Positions 23,301 to 34,960 of a DNA stretch of 64,000 nucleotides are shown one piece after another; within the stretch, counting starts at the first letter, position 1; each line of letters starts with the position of its first letter. The translations under genes and the position numbers were made by a program. Under the pieces are notes generated by a model. It saw only the letters and a list, made by a program, of their open reading frames with translations. It made no database searches and had not been told where the DNA came from. This stretch comes from Hermatobates lingyangjiaoensis (lineage: Eukaryota; Arthropoda; Insecta; Hemiptera; Hermatobatidae): the NCBI GenBank assembly GCA_026182355.1, contig JAPFBL010000578.1:101989-165988 (forward strand), in the 5' to 3' direction.

Positions 23301-23336
23301 CAACGCGTTTCGAACACGTAGTGTTCTTCCTCAGGC
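23301..23336 (-). ncRNA. Hammerhead-like motif, ACGCGU family, mirror copy
   Basis: Reverse complement of the 23399-23432 motif with the same CTGAGGA core, GAACAC/GTGTTC stem, GAA and ACGCGT. The two face each other in the hairpin 23235-23499. Confidence 0.6.
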
Positions 23337-23398
23337 ATTTACTAAGGATGAGTGCCTCTGAACAGTCTTATTCAGAGGCACTCATCCTTAGTTAATGC

Positions 23399-23432
23399 CT
23401 GAGGAAGAACACTACGTGTTCGAAACGCGTTG
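23399..23432 (+). ncRNA. Hammerhead-like ribozyme motif, ACGCGU family
   Basis: CTGAGGA, A, stem II GAACAC-TAC-GTGTTC, GAA, palindromic stem III ACGCGT, T. Core and stem II are perfect; stem I is only one or two pairs. The mirror copy is on the minus strand at 23301-23336. Confidence 0.62.
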
Positions 23433-24094
23433 TTTATATCATTAAAATTTTTATATGTGGAGACCATTTCATTAGATTTTTACCCTACAATGAATAAATA
23501 CCACATAATAACTGATTTCACTACATTAGAAATAAATAAAGCAGTTGCATATTGGAGTTGAAAATTAAATATTGCGCAGATTTGTTTACTTTACTAGCGA
23601 TGCAATCAGTGCTATATTACTCATACTTTGATATTACAGAATAAGTCAAATGAAAAGCAGATGTGTGAAAACTACTTCTATTATTTCCCAAAGATCTTTT
23701 ATTTGTTTCATATACGCTGAAAAGTACAAACAATAATATTTTCCATGTTAAAAATTAGTATTCATCTGACCAAATTTATGCATTGGGGTGAATTTTTTAG
23801 CAACAGAGTATCGTTTTTTTAATAAAAGCCAACAATTTTGAATAATTGTGGTGACAAAGATTGTTGACATAGACAAACAAAAATTCTGGGTAGTCTACAT
23901 TCAGATTACTACAAGTAACAACCCATTGTAAAAAAAAATGCAAATCACATAATCAAACGTGAAATAATAATAAACATTATGCATAATTACTGAGGTACAG
24001 TCAAATCTATATGTCGTATACGCTAATGAAATCATTGAATGGAATAAAAGCGTTGAAATCTGATACGTTATCAATTAGACGAAGTAGAGTTTCT

Positions 24095-24291
24095 GAGGTA
24101 AAATGGATAAACCAACAAAAGTCTCCACACAAATGAAGTTTCATTCAACGCGTTTTGAACACTTTGTGTTCATCATCACATAGATTACATTACATCATCA
24201 CTTTGATGATGAACACAAAGTGTTCGAAACGCGTTGAATGAAACTTCATTTGTGTGGAGACTTTTGTTGGTTTATCCATTTTACCTCAGAA
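24095..24291. repeat. Hairpin, ACGCGU hammerhead family
   Basis: ggataaaccaacaaaagtct ... cattcaacgcgtt is inverted at 24206-24291. The plus copy has stem II GAACAC-AAA-GTGTTC, GAA, ACGCGT, but its core reads TTGATGA. Confidence 0.88.
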
Positions 24292-25024
24292 TGAGTAAAT
24301 ACCATTACAATTACGGATTGCACAACTAATGAAGTACAGTTTATATACCATTTCCAGTAGTATGATATAGTAATGGTATTGCCAATATAATAATATACTG
24401 CCAATTTCTTTTGAAGGAATCAATAATAATATAATAAATAGATAGCAAGGAAAATAAAATGAAAAATAAATATCTGTTCATAGAAATTATTTTCAATTTT
24501 CTCCCGTCAGGTGAAATTAAATTGGAAATTGTGAATGCCTTATTTTAAAAGTGATATAAACAGAGTAATGAATTGAGTTCGTTTTAAGAATAAGTCATCT
24601 AATATAGAGTTTTGAATTATTTAAGGTAAAATAAATACAAATATTAGAAATAATGATTTTATTTCATTTAATATTGTTCTTTAAATGATGATATAATGTA
24701 ATTCTTTGTAACAGATTATCTACAAAAGTGATTAATTTTTCTGGTCACATATATTGGTTAGCATTTTAGTTTTGAGAAATAATTTGTTAAAAATGAATCC
24801 TGTGCTTCGACCACTGGAATTTTAAAAAATTTATGATAAATTCATGAAGAATCTACAACTTGAATTGAATAGTTCATTTGTTAATTGTTATTTCTTTTTA
24901 TAATAATCCGTTGTTCACAAAAATTTATTGAGTAATGTTCATACTCAGGCAATACTAAATACAAAATTTATGTATATGCATAGAATTATTACCACTGAGA
25001 TTAGTATGATTTATATAATTAATA

Positions 25025-25165
25025 CGGCAAACCGTTATACCTCGTACGATGATCTTGGAGTCGTTAACCAAACTACTTCGAGGTTAGTTGCGATTGAAGG
25101 TGGACAACGTCCAAAAGCGCTCCAACGACTCCAACATCATCATACGAGGTATGACGGTTTGTATT
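25025..25165. repeat. Hairpin sharing ACGAGGTATGACGG with the 37.8-kb array
   Basis: aaaccgttatacctcgtacg with cttggagtcgtt is inverted at 25125-25165 (aacgactccaacatcatcat, acgaggtatgacggttt). An open frame crossing it is incidental. Confidence 0.75.
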
Positions 25166-26364
25166 AATAATATAAATCACAAAATTTAAGGTTTTACGAA
25201 TGATTAGAGGAATGAGAAAATAGAAGTGTATTTATTTTAACATCACGTGCGATAAAATACTTTCCTTTCTTAAAAAAATTCTGTATTGCGGAAAAAAAAT
25301 AACAAAAACTGTAATCTGGTAAAATTTTTATTTCTTATGAAACTTATAGTTACAGTACCTGATTGTACCTGTGTAGTTCCCAAGCCATAATAGTTGCATA
25401 AGTACCATACATATACTTTATTATTTAATTTTATGTAGTTACTTTCTTTACCATTAATTCGGTTTAAATGTCATCATTTTTTTTTCAAATCTGTAGTTTT
25501 ACTTCATATCTTGTGCATTATTAATTTTTGTTTCGTTTTTCCGCGTCTTGTTTTATATTTTCCTTACGTCCACGTTAATATCATTGTTGTAGCGACCATC
25601 AAATACCTGTAGCAGGTTACAGATACTACAAGTTCCCCAGAGAGTAAAACTGTCACTTTACGAGTATCCGAGGAGTCACATATCTGGTTCTTGAATGCTC
25701 ATTTTAAACCAGGTCTAAACTTAAATATATAGGGCTGTTTCAAATGATAAGACTTTTTTTCCTCTTTTTGTTTTTTTTTTCATTTTATATTTGTTTATCT
25801 TAGTTTTCAATTTTATTATTGTTTTAATTTTATTATTATTTTATTTTTAATAATTTGTATTATTTTTACGTCTGACTTATTGTGGCGTTTATTTTCTTTT
25901 ATTTTAAATTATTATTTTACAACTTTAGTTTTAACTTATAATTTATTCTAGTCACCTTTACTATTATTTAATTATTTAATATTTATATTCCTGGATTTTC
26001 TTTAGTTTCAGTCGTTTATTTTTTTTAAGTTGTTATTATTTATATTTCCTTATTATTTTAGTTTTTTTTAGTTTCCCTTATTATTTCTCAGCTCTTCACT
26101 TATTCCTAGTTTATTTTCTTACTAGACTTGAACCGGGCACGGGTGTGACAACACTGTTGGTCTCCAACCGTCGCCTCGCAAGTGCGCTTGGTATCTCTAT
26201 CCCAACTCTCCTTATGACGGTTCAACCAAAAATTAGAGACTGTAAGTGTGTTCGTATTTTTACTCTGTGTCCATAGTTTACTGTGAGACGTTTTTTATCC
26301 TTTGTGGATCGTTATCCTGCTGATAATATATATTTATATATATATATACACTTTTCGTTAGAAA

Positions 26365-26623
26365 TACGATCCAAAACGGAAAAATATAGTTCAATGTAGA
26401 AAAAGAAACATAGAGAAATCAAAAGCACACAGTTACAGTTTCTAGTTTTTGGTTTGAACCGTCTTCAGGAGAGATAAGAGAAGGAAACCAAGCGCACTGG
26501 TTCAGAGACGGTTGGAGACCCGTGCGCTTGGTTTCCCTCTCTTATCTCTCCTGGAGACGGTTCAAACCAAAAATTAGAGACTATAACTGTGTGCTTTTGA
26601 TCTATGTTTCTTTTTCTACATTG

Positions 26624-26630
<7 letters not shown>
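26365..26630. repeat. Fold-back, AAUU family with degraded cores
   Basis: Left arm 26365-26518 (aaatacgatccaaaacggaa ... ggttggagacc) and right arm 26521-26630. The plus core reads CTGGAGA and AAA; the minus core reads CTGAAGA and AAA, with stem III AACT. Both are probably inactive. A TA tract follows at once. Confidence 0.8.

Positions 26631-26706
<76 letters not shown>
26627..26706. repeat. TA microsatellite
   Basis: About 80 bp of TA repeats with one TG interruption, directly after the 26365-26630 fold-back. Confidence 0.95.
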
Positions 26707-27019
26707 AGGTGTTTTTGGAACCATCTATTGTTCGGAATCTAATGGTCCGGCAAGTCTAAGGTCTGGTGGTCACCGGAAGTTCAACTTTACTAACATATGT
26801 TTATCATATAATCAAATATGAGTAAACATCAAAATTTTCAAAGATTTGTTTTCTATGAAGTAATATTTCTATATATAAGTGCATTATATATTCTAAAGTA
26901 GCAAAAAATCTCATATTAATGAAATATTTTTAAACTTATTTTAAAAAAAATTTCCTTACCGAAAAAAAGCCCAAAAAATTATGAAAGTTTCGTAGAAAAA
27001 AAAAAAAAAACCGCCATCC

Positions 27020-27190
27020 ATATTGATATGCCAATTGGGAGGATAAACACGCCCAAGAAAGAACGGAAAAGCCAGAGGTCCCTTGAGTTAGCAAAGGCTT
27101 GAATCATTTATAACCGGCGCAGAAGCTCGGTGAATTATTAATATTCATTCGCTTGGTTTGTTTGAATATCATGTAAAGGAAAACAGTAAT
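27020..27190. promoter_or_regulatory. Candidate conserved non-coding element
   Basis: Unique balanced sequence including tttataaccggcgcagaagc and tgaattattaatattcattc (POU- or homeodomain-like). It is surrounded by A-rich low-complexity DNA, with no coding frame. Confidence 0.27.
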
Positions 27191-27747
27191 ATTGGCATCA
27201 ACCTCTAACAAACTAGGCTTAGAGATACAACTTTTTAAAAAAAAAAAATTAAGTAGTTAATATTAAATTCTGTTTGTTTGTTTGTTTTAATTTTTTATAG
27301 AATTTTAATATAAGATTCAGTCAAAAATGATATTTTTTATGTAAAAATTTGCAATATTGACATACAAGGTTAAAGTTATGTTGGAATTATGGTTTGGACT
27401 ATTTCTGATACTCTCCTCAACATCTCACACAAAGCAGTTATGACTATTATGTTCTCTAAACTTCCATCAGACTCACGTATCAGATGTTGTCTTTCTTGTT
27501 TTGAAAGAAGCATATCAAACCTATGTTGTGAACATTCAGCAAAAAAAAAAAAACAAACAGAACTTAATATTAGTAATATTAGAATTAATAGTAATATTAT
27601 CCGTCATGTTTTTCATAATATTGGGAGAGGTTGACCAGTTTCGGGTCCTTGTGGTTCCCACCTTCAAGAGGAACTTGAATATGCTCTTGAAGATACGAAA
27701 CAGAAGGACCCGAAACCTGTCGAGCTCTCCAGGTATTACATGAAGTA

Positions 27748-27907
27748 TGACTGTACTTCAGTGATATTCAGTGACTGTACTTCAGTGATATTCAGTGACT
27801 GTACTTCAGTGATATTCAGTGACTGTACTTCAGTGATAGTCAGTGACTGTACTTTAGTGATATTCAGTGACTGTACTTCAGTGATATTCAGTAACTATAA
27901 TTCAGTA
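27748..27907 (+). repeat. 24-bp minisatellite
   Basis: About 6.6 copies of a unit containing tgactgtacttcagtgatat and ttcag; the last unit is diverged (aactataattcag). Confidence 0.93.
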
Positions 27908-29421
27908 TGAAAATTATAGTGATTTTTTTTTATGTCATACTTTAGTTTAGACGTTGATCTATATGTATATGTGTGTTGGCTAGTGGCCATACATTCGTGC
28001 TTGTGTATGATATGTATGTATATACGTTTTGTGACGTGCAAGTTTAACATACTTCATATCATATACAGTTATAAGTATATTACTTCTTCAACATCATTTT
28101 CAACAGTCATTTTCATTTTGTAGCTGATATTTTAAACTAGTTCATCAGGATCATTACATGTGCATTTCAGATTCTCGTTGAAGTTTATCACAGCATAACT
28201 TAATTAGTTATGTGACATATCTATGTTGTAAATATAATGAGTTTGTGACTTTGAAAGCTGTTAGAAAGGCTAGAAAATGAAATACGATACGGGAGTGCCA
28301 GAAATAGAAACAGTACCAGGAAACTTAGTTTCAATTGCTGAGTCAATTTACAAGGAATAGTCATTGGGACTACCATTGTTGATATAGGGGTAGGATTAAG
28401 ACAGATGAAACACAAGGGTTTACGCTGGAGATACCTCCTTATCTATACTGAGAAGTCAGATTAATTTGCCCGAAGACAGGAGCGTGTTTCTTGGAATTGG
28501 TGCGCTCTGATATCCAAGCCTTTGATCTCCCCACCTTACTACAACGAACTATAATGATTGAAGCCTACAAATTATAAATAAAAAAATCTTTATATTTACG
28601 TATAAAAAAACAGTACTTGTTGAGTGGTATCAGATAAAAATGACATTTGTTTTATTCTAGCTTAATCACAAAAGTACTAAACCTCAATGATTGAAAATCT
28701 CACCGGAATATTTTTAAACGTAATATAAGTGAGATGTTGATTAAGTGGCAATGTTAATTTATGCAAAAAAAACACCATAATTCTATATACAGGAACATTT
28801 TTAAAGAGATTAAATATTTTGAATGTCATATCTAATATAATAATTAAGTTGCTTAATAAAATAATACAAACAGAAATATATCTTTAATTTCTATGTGGAA
28901 ATATTCAGAGTAAAAACTTTATATGAATTGTTAAAGTTACTGGTGTGATGATTAACACATTCAAGGCTCATTAAGTACACTATTGTTTTTATGGGTGGGT
29001 CAAAAAAGAAAAAAAAATTAAAAGCTATATAGTTTTTTTATAACTGTAGAGTAGAGTTGTTAAAGATTTGGAATATTTTCATCAATTCTTTAAGAAAACA
29101 AAAGCATGTATTACATGACTGTTTATTAATTAGAGTATTGAGCCGCAATATATGTTCTAGGACATGTCCAGATTGTCATAATTTACTTGTTTTATTATTT
29201 TATAAGCTTTCAGTTTTATAAGTCGAAACTTATAAAAACTATACTTTAAGAAGTTAAACAATCTTAAATTTGTTAAGTTGGCACTTGATGAAATATCATG
29301 TTTGTTTTGTAGTAGTAACATAAAAAAAAAAAAAATTACCTACACACACAACACTGATTACACAATGTAGATGCTATATATAGGTAGGTTATAGGAAAAC
29401 AACATTCACAGTCAGTTAGGT

Positions 29422-29464
29422 GCTCTTGAAGATGGGATCCAGGCGGACCCGAAACCGGTCGAGC
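29422..29464 (+). ncRNA. Hammerhead-like motif, ACCGGU family (C3 changed)
   Basis: GCTC, TTGAAGA in place of CTGAAGA, T, stem II GGG(A)TCC-AGGC-GGACCC, GAA, palindromic stem III ACCGGT, C, GAGC. Stem I (GCTC/GAGC) is perfect. The changed first core base probably inactivates it. A weaker relative is at 27683-27724. Confidence 0.55.
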
Positions 29465-29740
29465 TTTTCAGAGACTTTACGAGGTATGACGGAATGTATT
29501 ATTACTAATTCTAACATAAAATAATGTACCTGGTTATTTCAAACGAGTGGTCATATCTTAAAATAAACATCATTGTTGTCATTTTCTTTTTGCGTACGTT
29601 TGGTTCAGGTTTCAGAATTTGAAATAGTTAATAAAAACCCATCTATAATATTATCATATATAACTTAATAACGTATTGGTGGAAGAAGGATAATAGTTTG
29701 AGATGAAATTATGTAAAATGAAAAGTTTTGGAGTACTTAC

Positions 29741-30046
29741 GTGAAACTGGCCTTTGATATTAGGACCTGCTTGGCCAATGTAGAGTGTAGAGGCGCTGTC
29801 GAAGACGAGTTCCTTGGGGTACCTTCGGACTTCGACGCTCTGGTAGTAGTCACAGTTGAGATAGAGGGTGACTGAGTCGGCCTCAACGGAAAGCGATACT
29901 CTGGTCCAGGAGGAAAAGGTTGTAGGGAGTATGAAAGAGGCAATTATTTGAGAACTGTAGGAGTCCAGTGAGGGATCGGTGTAGTAAAGGGAAACATTAC
30001 TCGTCGAGTAGGACTCTATTGTGAGGGAAACGCCCAATTCAACCAC
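29741..30046 (-). CDS. Multiplexin (collagen XV/XVIII-like) exon, C-terminal half of TSPN/laminin G domain
   Basis: Multiplexins are basement-membrane collagens with an N-terminal TSPN (laminin G-like) domain, an interrupted triple helix and a C-terminal endostatin domain. This exon encodes exactly 102 codons, phase 0 at both ends. It has a tttgcttgtttcag acceptor and a GTAAGT donor. The protein starts VVELGVSLTIES, continues through SSWTRVSLSVEADSVTLYLN and CDYYQSVEVRR, and ends LYIGQAGPNIKGQFH. The W-T-R-V strand, the LYLNC-type strand with its conserved cysteine, and the LYIGQAG strand are typical of TSPN jelly-roll domains. Base composition is much richer in G and C than the flanking introns, as expected for coding DNA. 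It follows the 35937-36178 exon in transcription order, and the joined text reads NPLET-VVELG, which fits the family. The collagenous part is not seen in the 29.7 kb downstream. Assignment to TSPN is firm; collagen XV/XVIII rather than another TSPN protein is likely but inferred. Confidence 0.87.
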
Positions 30047-30119
30047 CTGAAACAAGCAAATACTATTTACGAAACTACAGACTTATTTATATTTATTTAA
30101 TCAATTTTAAGATCTAATG

Positions 30120-30292
30120 TAGTGGTTCCCAAAGTGGTCCTCATGCCCCTCCAGGGGTCCATAGAGGATTATTGGGGGTCCATAGAAGATTAATGGGGGT
30201 CCATAGAGGATTACTGGGGGTCCATAGAGGATTATTGGGGCTCCATAGAGGATTACTGGGGGCCCATAGAGAATTACTGGGGGTCCATGAGT
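30120..30292 (+). repeat. 22-23-bp minisatellite within a hAT-like end
   Basis: The array has about six units of gggggtccatagaggattac (from 30154). It is preceded by GTGGTTCCCAAAGTGG, which resembles the terminal repeat of hAT elements such as 58685-58936. Confidence 0.85.
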
Positions 30293-30989
30293 AAAACTAC
30301 TATTTTATGGTTCATGAAAAGTGGTTAGCGCTCCATGTTAAGTTCATAAGCATATATCAGAATAGCATAACTAATAATACATCGAAGCATAGCGACTAAC
30401 CGTTAGAATATTCAACAATAATATTTTAATACTGACAATATTTATAGACAGTCCAGTCAAACCATGGAAATTCTAATACCATCAAGTTTTTCCATTGAGG
30501 AGCATATGAAGCGATATTTAACTCAATGAAATATACTGGATTACTTAGTCCATGTAAGTCAAGAAGGAGCGAATCCAGTAAATATGAGAACCATAAAGAC
30601 TACTACCTGTTAATACTTTAAAGTATTTTTATAATATAATAAGTTATTTTATATAGTGGATTATTTGAACAGAATACGCCCAAACCGGTGTGTGTGTAGA
30701 ATATACCCCAACCACAGTGGTGTATCTTGGAGGGGGGGGGGGGGCTGCCCCGGGAGCATGTACCAGATGGTGGCATTTTGGTTGCAAAATAAAAAAATAG
30801 AAGAAATTAAAATCATAAACAGCTAACAAAACCTCTGACATTTTCTACCAAAATAAGTTTTTAAGGTTTTTTTATACTGTTTTTAAACGGATTTTTCAAC
30901 TGTAATATTTGTAAATTAAAAAAAAAATATTTTTTTTAAAATACATACAAGGGAACAAGGAACACACGTTTTCTACAAGGGAACACACG

Positions 30990-31265
30990 TAGGCTGAGCA
31001 TTGGCCCTTTGTGATACAACACAATGAAGATTGATTTTACAGTGGGAATCCTACATTTTGCCTAACTGAAGTGTGTTTAGAGTAGGGATCTTTAACGAGT
31101 GCCTGACATCGTACAGGCTCGGGACCGACTGTTTAACGTTCTTTCCGAGGGACGACGTGCTCAGATTTATTCACCTCCCGCGTGAATTAATCGAGGGCCA
31201 GGTGGGGCTCGAACCCCGGTCCTCTCAGTTTAGAGCTGAGCATATACTCATTATGCTAGCCTGGG
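30990..31265 (-). repeat. tRNA-derived SINE, short-tail form
   Basis: The minus strand carries head cccaggctagcataatgagt, GGGGTTCGAGCCCC, the body and the tail ttcattgtgttgtatcacaa. This tail differs from that of the 8117 and 14252 copies. Confidence 0.85.
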
Positions 31266-31329
31266 TATAAAAAAAAAGGTACCAAAACATCTCATTAAAC
31301 GAAGGTAAAAAGTAAAAAACCAATTATAT

Positions 31330-31600
31330 ATTATTATTACATCAAATAATAATAATATAGAATTATATTATTTTTTATTTGATATAACAATTATAAATAT
31401 ATAATTTTTTGTTTGGGTAAGGAGGTGGAATGGATTTATGCACATAGTGCTGAGCTCCCAGATAAGCCAGTTGGTATTATGTGGGAGCCCATCACTATGT
31501 GCTTAAATGTTAAATGCATTTCACCCCCTTACCAAAAAAAATGTAATTATATTTTATAATTATTATACCAAATAAAAAAAAAAGTATAATAATTAAGAAA
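31330..31600. repeat. Fold-back without ribozyme motif
   Basis: ggtaaggaggtggaatggat ... gcacatagtgctgagctccca is inverted as gtgggagcccatcactatgt ... cacccccttacc; AT-rich outer segments (tataacaattataaatatat) are also inverted. This looks like a MITE of the fold-back kind; family not recognised. Confidence 0.7.
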
Positions 31601-32263
31601 TAAAAAGGTAAAGAAGAGAAGAGTTAAATCCGTTGACTAGTTGATATGATCTATGATGTTAAAGTTTAATGGAAGCTAGTATGTTGGCTGTGCTGTGTTA
31701 AGGAAACGTGATGCAGGAGTGAGGTCTGTTTAGAAGCGCTCTCCGCGAGAGGTCACTACCAGGCCATTAAGCATTTATAGCATCGTACCACTGATTCTAA
31801 CTTGAAGGCTAACGCGTCCTATGGGAGTCATATTAATAGTTGATATCTTAGTTCTCCTAGGAACGCTAAATCTTAAGTTTTGTTCTTGCAGGAATATCCT
31901 GTGTACAGTCATGGTGAAGTTATAACAAGCATATTAAAGGGGTGAAACGTGAACATATTTAACTTATCACTAGTTAACAGAGAAAGAAATCAACTAATTC
32001 AAATATTTCTGTAAGATTGTAGTCAACGTGATTTTATTTTAAGAACAAAATTAAATTACACGTTTACACTCCAAATTAGGAACAATAGTAATAATTAAAA
32101 CTGATAATAAAAATCTGAAGACAATTAAATATAAAGTTCATATCAATGTCAATAAACATTAGACACTTTGCAAGGTTACACTCATAGCAGCTGGCAGCAA
32201 GGTTGCCAGCTTACATTTGTTTAACTTTTATTTCACTCACTTTAGTTATTTTCTTTCTTTTTT

Positions 32264-32465
32264 GTTTAAACCGATCCCCTAGTGGGTGATAACGTCAGCC
32301 GTTTACCGGCTTTTTGTTTAATCGGTGATTCTACAGATTCTACATTGGGAGTCTTAAATTTTAACTAACTCAAGTGCATTTCGAGCAGAGATCTGTAACG
32401 AGTACCTGACATTGTACAGACTCGGGACCGACAACTTAACGTCTTGTCAGGTGGACGACGTACTC
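32264..32465 (-). repeat. tRNA-derived SINE, tail half
   Basis: On the plus strand: gtttaaaccgatcccctagt, gataacgtcagccgtttacc, caagtgcatttcgagc and taacgtcttgtcaggtggac. The head is missing. Confidence 0.85.
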
Positions 32466-33653
32466 TCTGATAGAAAATTTTAACAAACTTGAACATGCAA
32501 AAAATACTCTAATCTCTATTAATAGTTATCGCATCATTTAAGTAGTTTTGAATACTACTAAATATACTAAGTGAACTAAGTGTACATTTATTTCTTTGTT
32601 CATTTTATTCATATTTATATCTTTTGTTAAATAACAGTTAAAAATAAAAAAATATCAAAGTATATTTTTATATTATGGTGAAAATATAAAACAATTATAT
32701 ATATATGTGTAAAGTATTATTATGTAAAGAAAAGCTTAATACTTATTATAATGCAAGTAATTATTAAAAATTATCTATATGGTAAAAAACAAAACCTTGA
32801 CGCTAAGATGAAAACCTTCTAAATGTTCTCTTAGATCCTCAGAGAACATAAACTCATGTTTTACTGTAGTTAGCTTTGGGTTGCTACAGTTTTTAAGTAT
32901 TACTGCAGTAATATTATTTAATTAATGTAATAAGTTGACTCGTTGTCGACCACGTAGTTTGGTCATTATTCCAGCGGATTGTGAAGATGTTGAACAAGAA
33001 GAAAGCACTAAATAGTTCATCACCGTTGTTTATTCAATATTTATTGACATTCTCCAGGCTATAATAAACAATAAATGTCAAAATAACACACAATATAAAC
33101 AGAATTTAAAATTATAATAATTACCATCAATTTGTGCTGATTACTTCAAATTAACATGGAGTAATTAGTTGACAACAATGGTGAACAATGTTAACACACT
33201 CCAATCACAAAGTTATAGAATACAGATTAATTGTTTACACCAGTAATTGTTATCTATTATCACGATAAACAATTTACTTTCTATTCATTAACTTTTTCAT
33301 TAGTATGTCAACATTGTTAACCATTGTTTTCAACCATTTGTTAATTTGAAGTTCAACCTAATTTGAAGGTAATTATCATTACTTTAAGTACTGTTTATAT
33401 GCTATATTATTTTGACATTATTTCTTATGCATACCTTGAAATGTTAATAAATATTTACGATACGTTTGTGATGAACTGATGGGTGTTTTCCTATTAGGCT
33501 GTCTCCACAGTCCTCTAGAATAATTAATTAATTAATTAATTATTCATGTAGAACGTTGATTAGTATTGCTAATGTCCCTTCCCTTGCAGCTGTCTCAGAA
33601 CTTAGGCGAACTATTGGATTCCGAAGTATTGTGTGCGCCATTATCGGTGGGTT

Positions 33654-33825
33654 GTCATCAAATGCGGCCTGTATGATGTCATCACATGTGGCCTGTGTGA
33701 TGTCATCACATGTGACCTGTGTGATGTCATCACATGCGACCTGTGTGATGTCATCAAATGCGGCCTGTGTGATGTCATCAAATGCGACCTGTGTGATGTC
33801 ATCAAATGCGGCCTGTGTGATTCGT
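33654..33825 (+). repeat. 24-bp minisatellite carrying repeated TGATGTCATCA palindromes
   Basis: Six exact TGATGTCATCA copies start at 33674, 33698, 33722, 33746, 33770 and 33794, each followed by AMATGYGRCCTGTG; a partial unit precedes them. Several frames are open through the array because 24 is divisible by three, so no protein is claimed. Confidence 0.93.
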
Positions 33826-34059
33826 GGAGTGTTTGTCTCCCGCACTTAATGCAGGGGTTGTGTTGTAGGCGGAAAAAAATGCATAAGAGTGACAGGGTTA
33901 CCCTAAAAAATAATTACATTTTACCCTTCTGCAACAATCATAACTTAATCCAAACTATAAATCATCTATATAAATGAAAGAAGTTTTTGTTTCTTCATTG
34001 CTTAGAACTGACTCATTTTAAGTTATCTTTGTCTTTATAATTTTTTTTTGTGGTCAGGC

Positions 34060-34960
34060 TAACCTACAATGCCTTACAGTTTAAGGATTACCATAGGATT
34101 CCTTTGAATTTGGTCGTCACACTCCGAAGTGAGTAGAGCTTGTTACCCCGGGACTAGGGCTTACTTCTAGTAGCTAATCGAACCCCATCAAGGCGTCATT
34201 GTGAGGAGTGTTGTTAGTACCTCAAGAGAAACGATTCAAAGAGAAAGATTAAAGCCTCTCGTTGACTAAACGCCACCTGGTCTGTGCTAGTTATGTAAAC
34301 TGAACATATAAGAACTCGAAAGGGTGGTATCTTATCGTCCCCACTCTGAGCTCCCGTCCGGAGCCGAGCCTCTACATGGCAAGTACCAGTTGTCCAGTCC
34401 AATCAGCTGAGTTCGAGGCCCGTTCCCAGTGGTAAGGGTTTGGGGTCTCTAGCTCCTCGGTATGCTAAGCAGGCATCCTCTCGAGAAGTTACTGCTTATC
34501 ACACAGCGACCACAAGGGTTTACCCAACTTGGATGAGAACTAACAGCCACTACTTTGTCCAACCTCAGTTGGCGGGATGTAGAGAGAACCCCTCCATGGA
34601 CACCCACCGCCTGTAATACCGACTTATTTTAAGAGTTTCGGATGAAAATCTGGATCAAAGGTCCTACTGAACCTGCTCAGCTACAGGTAAGGTCAGTGGC
34701 CTTTTTTACCCTGGTTCAAAGAACCTGGGGATATAAGTAAACCAGTGCAGCCTATAGATATAGCTGCATGGTCCCACTATGGGCGGTTTATGTTAGAGAA
34801 ATCGAATCCACCCTTAGAAGAATTTCTGACTGTCTCTTTGTTTTTTTGCCGCCAAATTTTGTGACAAACTCAGGCACCATAAGTCATAGGGACCTGAAAC
34901 TTTGACAGTATATCGCTTGCTAAAGAGTTAGTGCTTGTCCTTCCATACACCTGAAGGACA
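34060..34960 (+). repeat. Unclassified interspersed repeat, GC-enriched
   Basis: About 900 bp clearly richer in G and C than the surroundings, with frames broken in all directions. The part gaatccacccttagaagaat with the following ttctgactgtctct and ttgccgcc is found inverted at 10365-10425 (ggcggacaaaccgacagaca, ttctaagggtgggttcggtt). This shows it is a dispersed repeat, possibly the untranslated part of a retroelement. No polymerase motif is visible. Confidence 0.55.

Larger units (their letters stand above)
23235..23499. repeat. Nearly perfect 130-bp-arm hairpin, ACGCGU hammerhead family
   Basis: Arms 23235-23367 and 23369-23499 mirror each other (gtagggtaaaaatctaatga ... ggcactcatccttagt). 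Only a few bases separate them. Both arms carry a full core. Confidence 0.9.

Noticed and set aside
1..29740. Downstream collagenous (Gly-X-Y) exons of the multiplexin
   Set aside because: No minus-strand open stretch with a glycine every third residue and splice sites was found; these exons probably lie beyond the left edge or were missed if very short.
33540..33977. Three overlapping open frames on both strands
   Set aside because: They arise from the 24-bp minisatellite, whose unit length is a multiple of three, and encode only repeated peptides.
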